Below are positions 4,887 to 5,803 of a stretch of 5,803 nt of DNA, piece by piece (within the stretch, counting starts at the first letter, position 1; every line of letters begins with the position of its first letter). Made by a program: the position numbers and the translations under genes. The DNA comes from an uncultured Gammaproteobacteria bacterium. Lineage in GTDB: Bacteria > Pseudomonadota > Gammaproteobacteria > CAIUAS01. The DNA is taken from the NCBI GenBank assembly GCA_903897205.1, contig CAIUAS010000252.1, positions 1 through 5,803 on the forward strand. The letters are read 5' to 3'. The notes under the pieces are model-generated. The model made no database searches. It was not told where the DNA came from and worked only from the letters and a program-made list of their open reading frames with translations.

Positions 4887-5174
4887 ATGCCAAGTATCCG
4901 CGTTAAAGATAATGAACCGTTCGAAATTGCTGTGCGTCGTTTTAAGCGCGCTTGCGAAAAAGCTGGTATTCTGACCGAAATGCGGCGGCGTGAATATTAC
5001 GAAAAACCAACTGAAGCACGTAAACGTCGCGCGGCAGCAGCTGTCAAACGTCATTTCAAACGCTTGCTGCGAGAAAATCCTTTAATGATGCGCGCTCACG
5101 GTGGTGCTAAACGCACTAGTAGTCGGAGTAGTGGTGGCCGGACTGATAAATCATCATCATCCAGAGGTTCTTAA
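4887..5174 (+). CDS. rpsU: 30S ribosomal protein S21 with an extended C-terminal tail
   Basis: S21 is a small basic 30S subunit protein near the anti-Shine-Dalgarno end of 16S rRNA that supports initiation on natural mRNAs. Residues 1 to about 66 are clear S21 sequence: PSIRVKDNEPFEIAVRRFKR, then CEKAGILTEMRRREYYEKP and AVKRH. The E. coli protein ends at residue 71, whereas this one continues to 95. The extra segment, from about 72, is low complexity and rich in Ser, Arg and Gly (GGAKRTSSRSSGG, then DKSSSSRGS). It remains basic and is probably disordered. The reading frame looks intact, and the tail codons also hold the Shine-Dalgarno of the next gene. AGAGGAAG (4871-4878) precedes the ATG by eight bases. 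It is the first gene of a plus-strand operon and overlaps the next gene by one base (TAATG). Confidence 0.97.
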   Translation: MPSIRVKDNEPFEIAVRRFKRACEKAGILTEMRRREYYEKPTEARKRRAAAAVKRHFKRLLRENPLMMRAHGGAKRTSSRSSGGRTDKSSSSRGS

Positions 5175-5632
5175 TGTCTGATTTCGTTAATCTCAAGCAA
5201 CGTATTGATGGAGATATGAAAGCGGCTATGCGCGCGCAGGAAAATCAAAAGCGTGATGCAATGCGTTTAATCATGGCGGCCATTAAACAGCGTGAGGTTG
5301 ACGAAAGAATAGAAATGACTGATGAACAGGTGCTGGTTGTATTAGATAAAATGGCCAAACAACGCCGTGATTCTATAAGCCAGTATCAAGCAGCTAATCG
5401 TCAAGATTTAGTTGATCAAGAAAAATTTGAACTACAAATTATCCAATCTTATATGCCAACTCAGCTGAGTGAAGCTGAAATTAATGAGCTAATCGAATTA
5501 GCTATCACACAGACAGGAGCCACTTCTGCTAAAGACATGGGTAAACTCATGGCAGAATTAAAGCCTAAATTACAAGGGCGTGCAGACATTGCAGCAGTTA
5601 GCGCTAAAGTCAAAGAGCGTTTAAATAGCTAG
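5174..5632 (+). CDS. GatB/YqeY-domain protein
   Basis: This 152-residue protein matches the YqeY family (about 147-150 residues). The visible family stretches are an N-terminal helical region with DAMRLIMAAIKQREVD, then MAKQRRDSISQYQAANRQDLVDQEKFE, QIIQSYMPTQLSEAEI, and the C-terminal TGATSAKDMGKLMAELKPKLQGRADIAAVSAKVKERL. The C-terminal part resembles the tail domain of GatB, which contacts tRNA in the Asp/Glu-tRNA amidotransferase. The role of free-standing YqeY proteins is not firmly established; tRNA binding is an inference. The ATG overlaps the rpsU stop (TAATG), with AGAGG (5163-5167) six bases upstream inside the S21 tail codons, so translation is probably coupled. In many gammaproteobacteria it sits between rpsU and dnaG. 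Here an insertion sequence follows 32 bp after the stop. Confidence 0.93.
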   Translation: MSDFVNLKQRIDGDMKAAMRAQENQKRDAMRLIMAAIKQREVDERIEMTDEQVLVVLDKMAKQRRDSISQYQAANRQDLVDQEKFELQIIQSYMPTQLSEAEINELIELAITQTGATSAKDMGKLMAELKPKLQGRADIAAVSAKVKERLNS

Positions 5633-5664
5633 TTCTAATGTGACGTTAAAGTGCGCTTATAACC

Positions 5665-5803
5665 CAGGGCTCCCTCATTAAAATTTAGCTAGCCAAGAGA
5701 TAATGCCGTATTATTTCATGCCTTTAATGTAAAAGAGGCAAGAAATGGCAAAGGAATTAGAAGGATTTATCGATTTTTTCAAAAAAGTGCCTGATCACAG
5801 GAT
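5665..5803 (+). mobile_element. Left end of an ISAs1-family insertion sequence (partial)
   Basis: CAGGGCTCCCTCATTAAAAT begins at 5665. ISAs1-family elements characteristically end in CAGGG, and a transposase start with the family's N-terminal motif follows 80 bases inside, so I place the left terminus here. The 8-10 bp just outside (GCTTATAACC, 5655-5664) would be the target duplication if a matching copy lies beyond the right end. The right end, the matching inverted repeat and most of the transposase are outside the window, so neither completeness nor the exact boundary can be verified. Confidence 0.65.
5745..5803 (+). CDS. ISAs1-family transposase, N-terminal fragment (runs off the window)
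   Basis: The ATG at 5745 follows AGAGG (5734-5738) by six bases and opens a frame to the window edge: MAKELEGFIDFFKKVPDHR. The pattern of a hydrophobic/aromatic helix followed by (I/V)PDxR is the hallmark start of ISAs1-family transposases (the DDE_Tnp_1-associated N-terminal domain), which typically read like FLEHFxxIPDPR. These enzymes are DDE transposases of roughly 370 residues, so only about 5% is visible and the catalytic triad cannot be checked. It is oriented the same way as rpsU, so read-through from that operon could enter it. Confidence 0.75.
   Translation, partial: MAKELEGFIDFFKKVPDHR

Noticed and set aside
4797..5054. 85-residue minus-strand ORF opposite rpsU
   Set aside because: It is a shadow of rpsU in another frame, has no ribosome site, and its composition reflects the complement of basic codons.
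1..5803. CRISPR array, tRNA, rRNA or toxin-antitoxin module
   Set aside because: No regularly spaced repeats, cloverleaf-like segments or paired small toxin/antitoxin genes are visible on either strand.

Overview
The window reads as chromosomal housekeeping DNA from a low-to-moderate GC (about 40% by eye) gammaproteobacterium. EF-P, Orn and TsaD keep their key residues at the Escherichia coli positions (K34; D12/E14/D112/H158/D163; H111/H115/D300). The MFS transporter and the general sequence style are reminiscent of Legionellales (Legionella, Coxiella or Rickettsiella-like lineages). That placement is an impression from remembered families, not a search result.

Layout, left to right. Positions 1-124 hold the N-terminal end of an unidentified minus-strand gene with a strong Shine-Dalgarno sequence. 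A 209-bp spacer follows, packed with short inverted repeats and ending in a strong hairpin just past efp. Then comes a minus-strand pair, orn then efp in transcription order, separated by 12 bp: oligoribonuclease and elongation factor P. plsY (glycerol-3-phosphate acyltransferase) diverges from orn across a very short gap and converges, 6 bp apart, on a minus-strand MFS transporter gene. A 300-bp spacer upstream of the transporter carries a long inverted repeat around a probable promoter and a candidate 32-residue small ORF. tsaD (minus) and rpsU (plus) are divergent around overlapping promoters. rpsU overlaps by one base a GatB/YqeY-domain gene. Thirty-two bases after that gene, sequence typical of the left end of an ISAs1-family insertion sequence begins, and its transposase gene runs off the window.

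Functionally this is mostly translation and RNA support: EF-P relieves polyproline stalls, Orn finishes RNA decay, TsaD makes t6A in tRNA, S21 acts in initiation, and the YqeY protein is linked by its domain to amidotransferase GatB. The exceptions are a phospholipid synthesis enzyme and a transporter. tsaD/rpsU is the familiar head of the macromolecular-synthesis region (rpsU-dnaG-rpoD in E. coli). Here the IS sits where dnaG or its leader would be expected.

I see no clear undescribed multi-gene system. The items most worth a second look are the IS in the rpsU operon, a 24-residue Ser/Arg/Gly tail on S21, three repeat copies before the transporter that could be an operator or an RNA switch covering the Shine-Dalgarno, the candidate small ORF, and the palindrome cluster downstream of efp.
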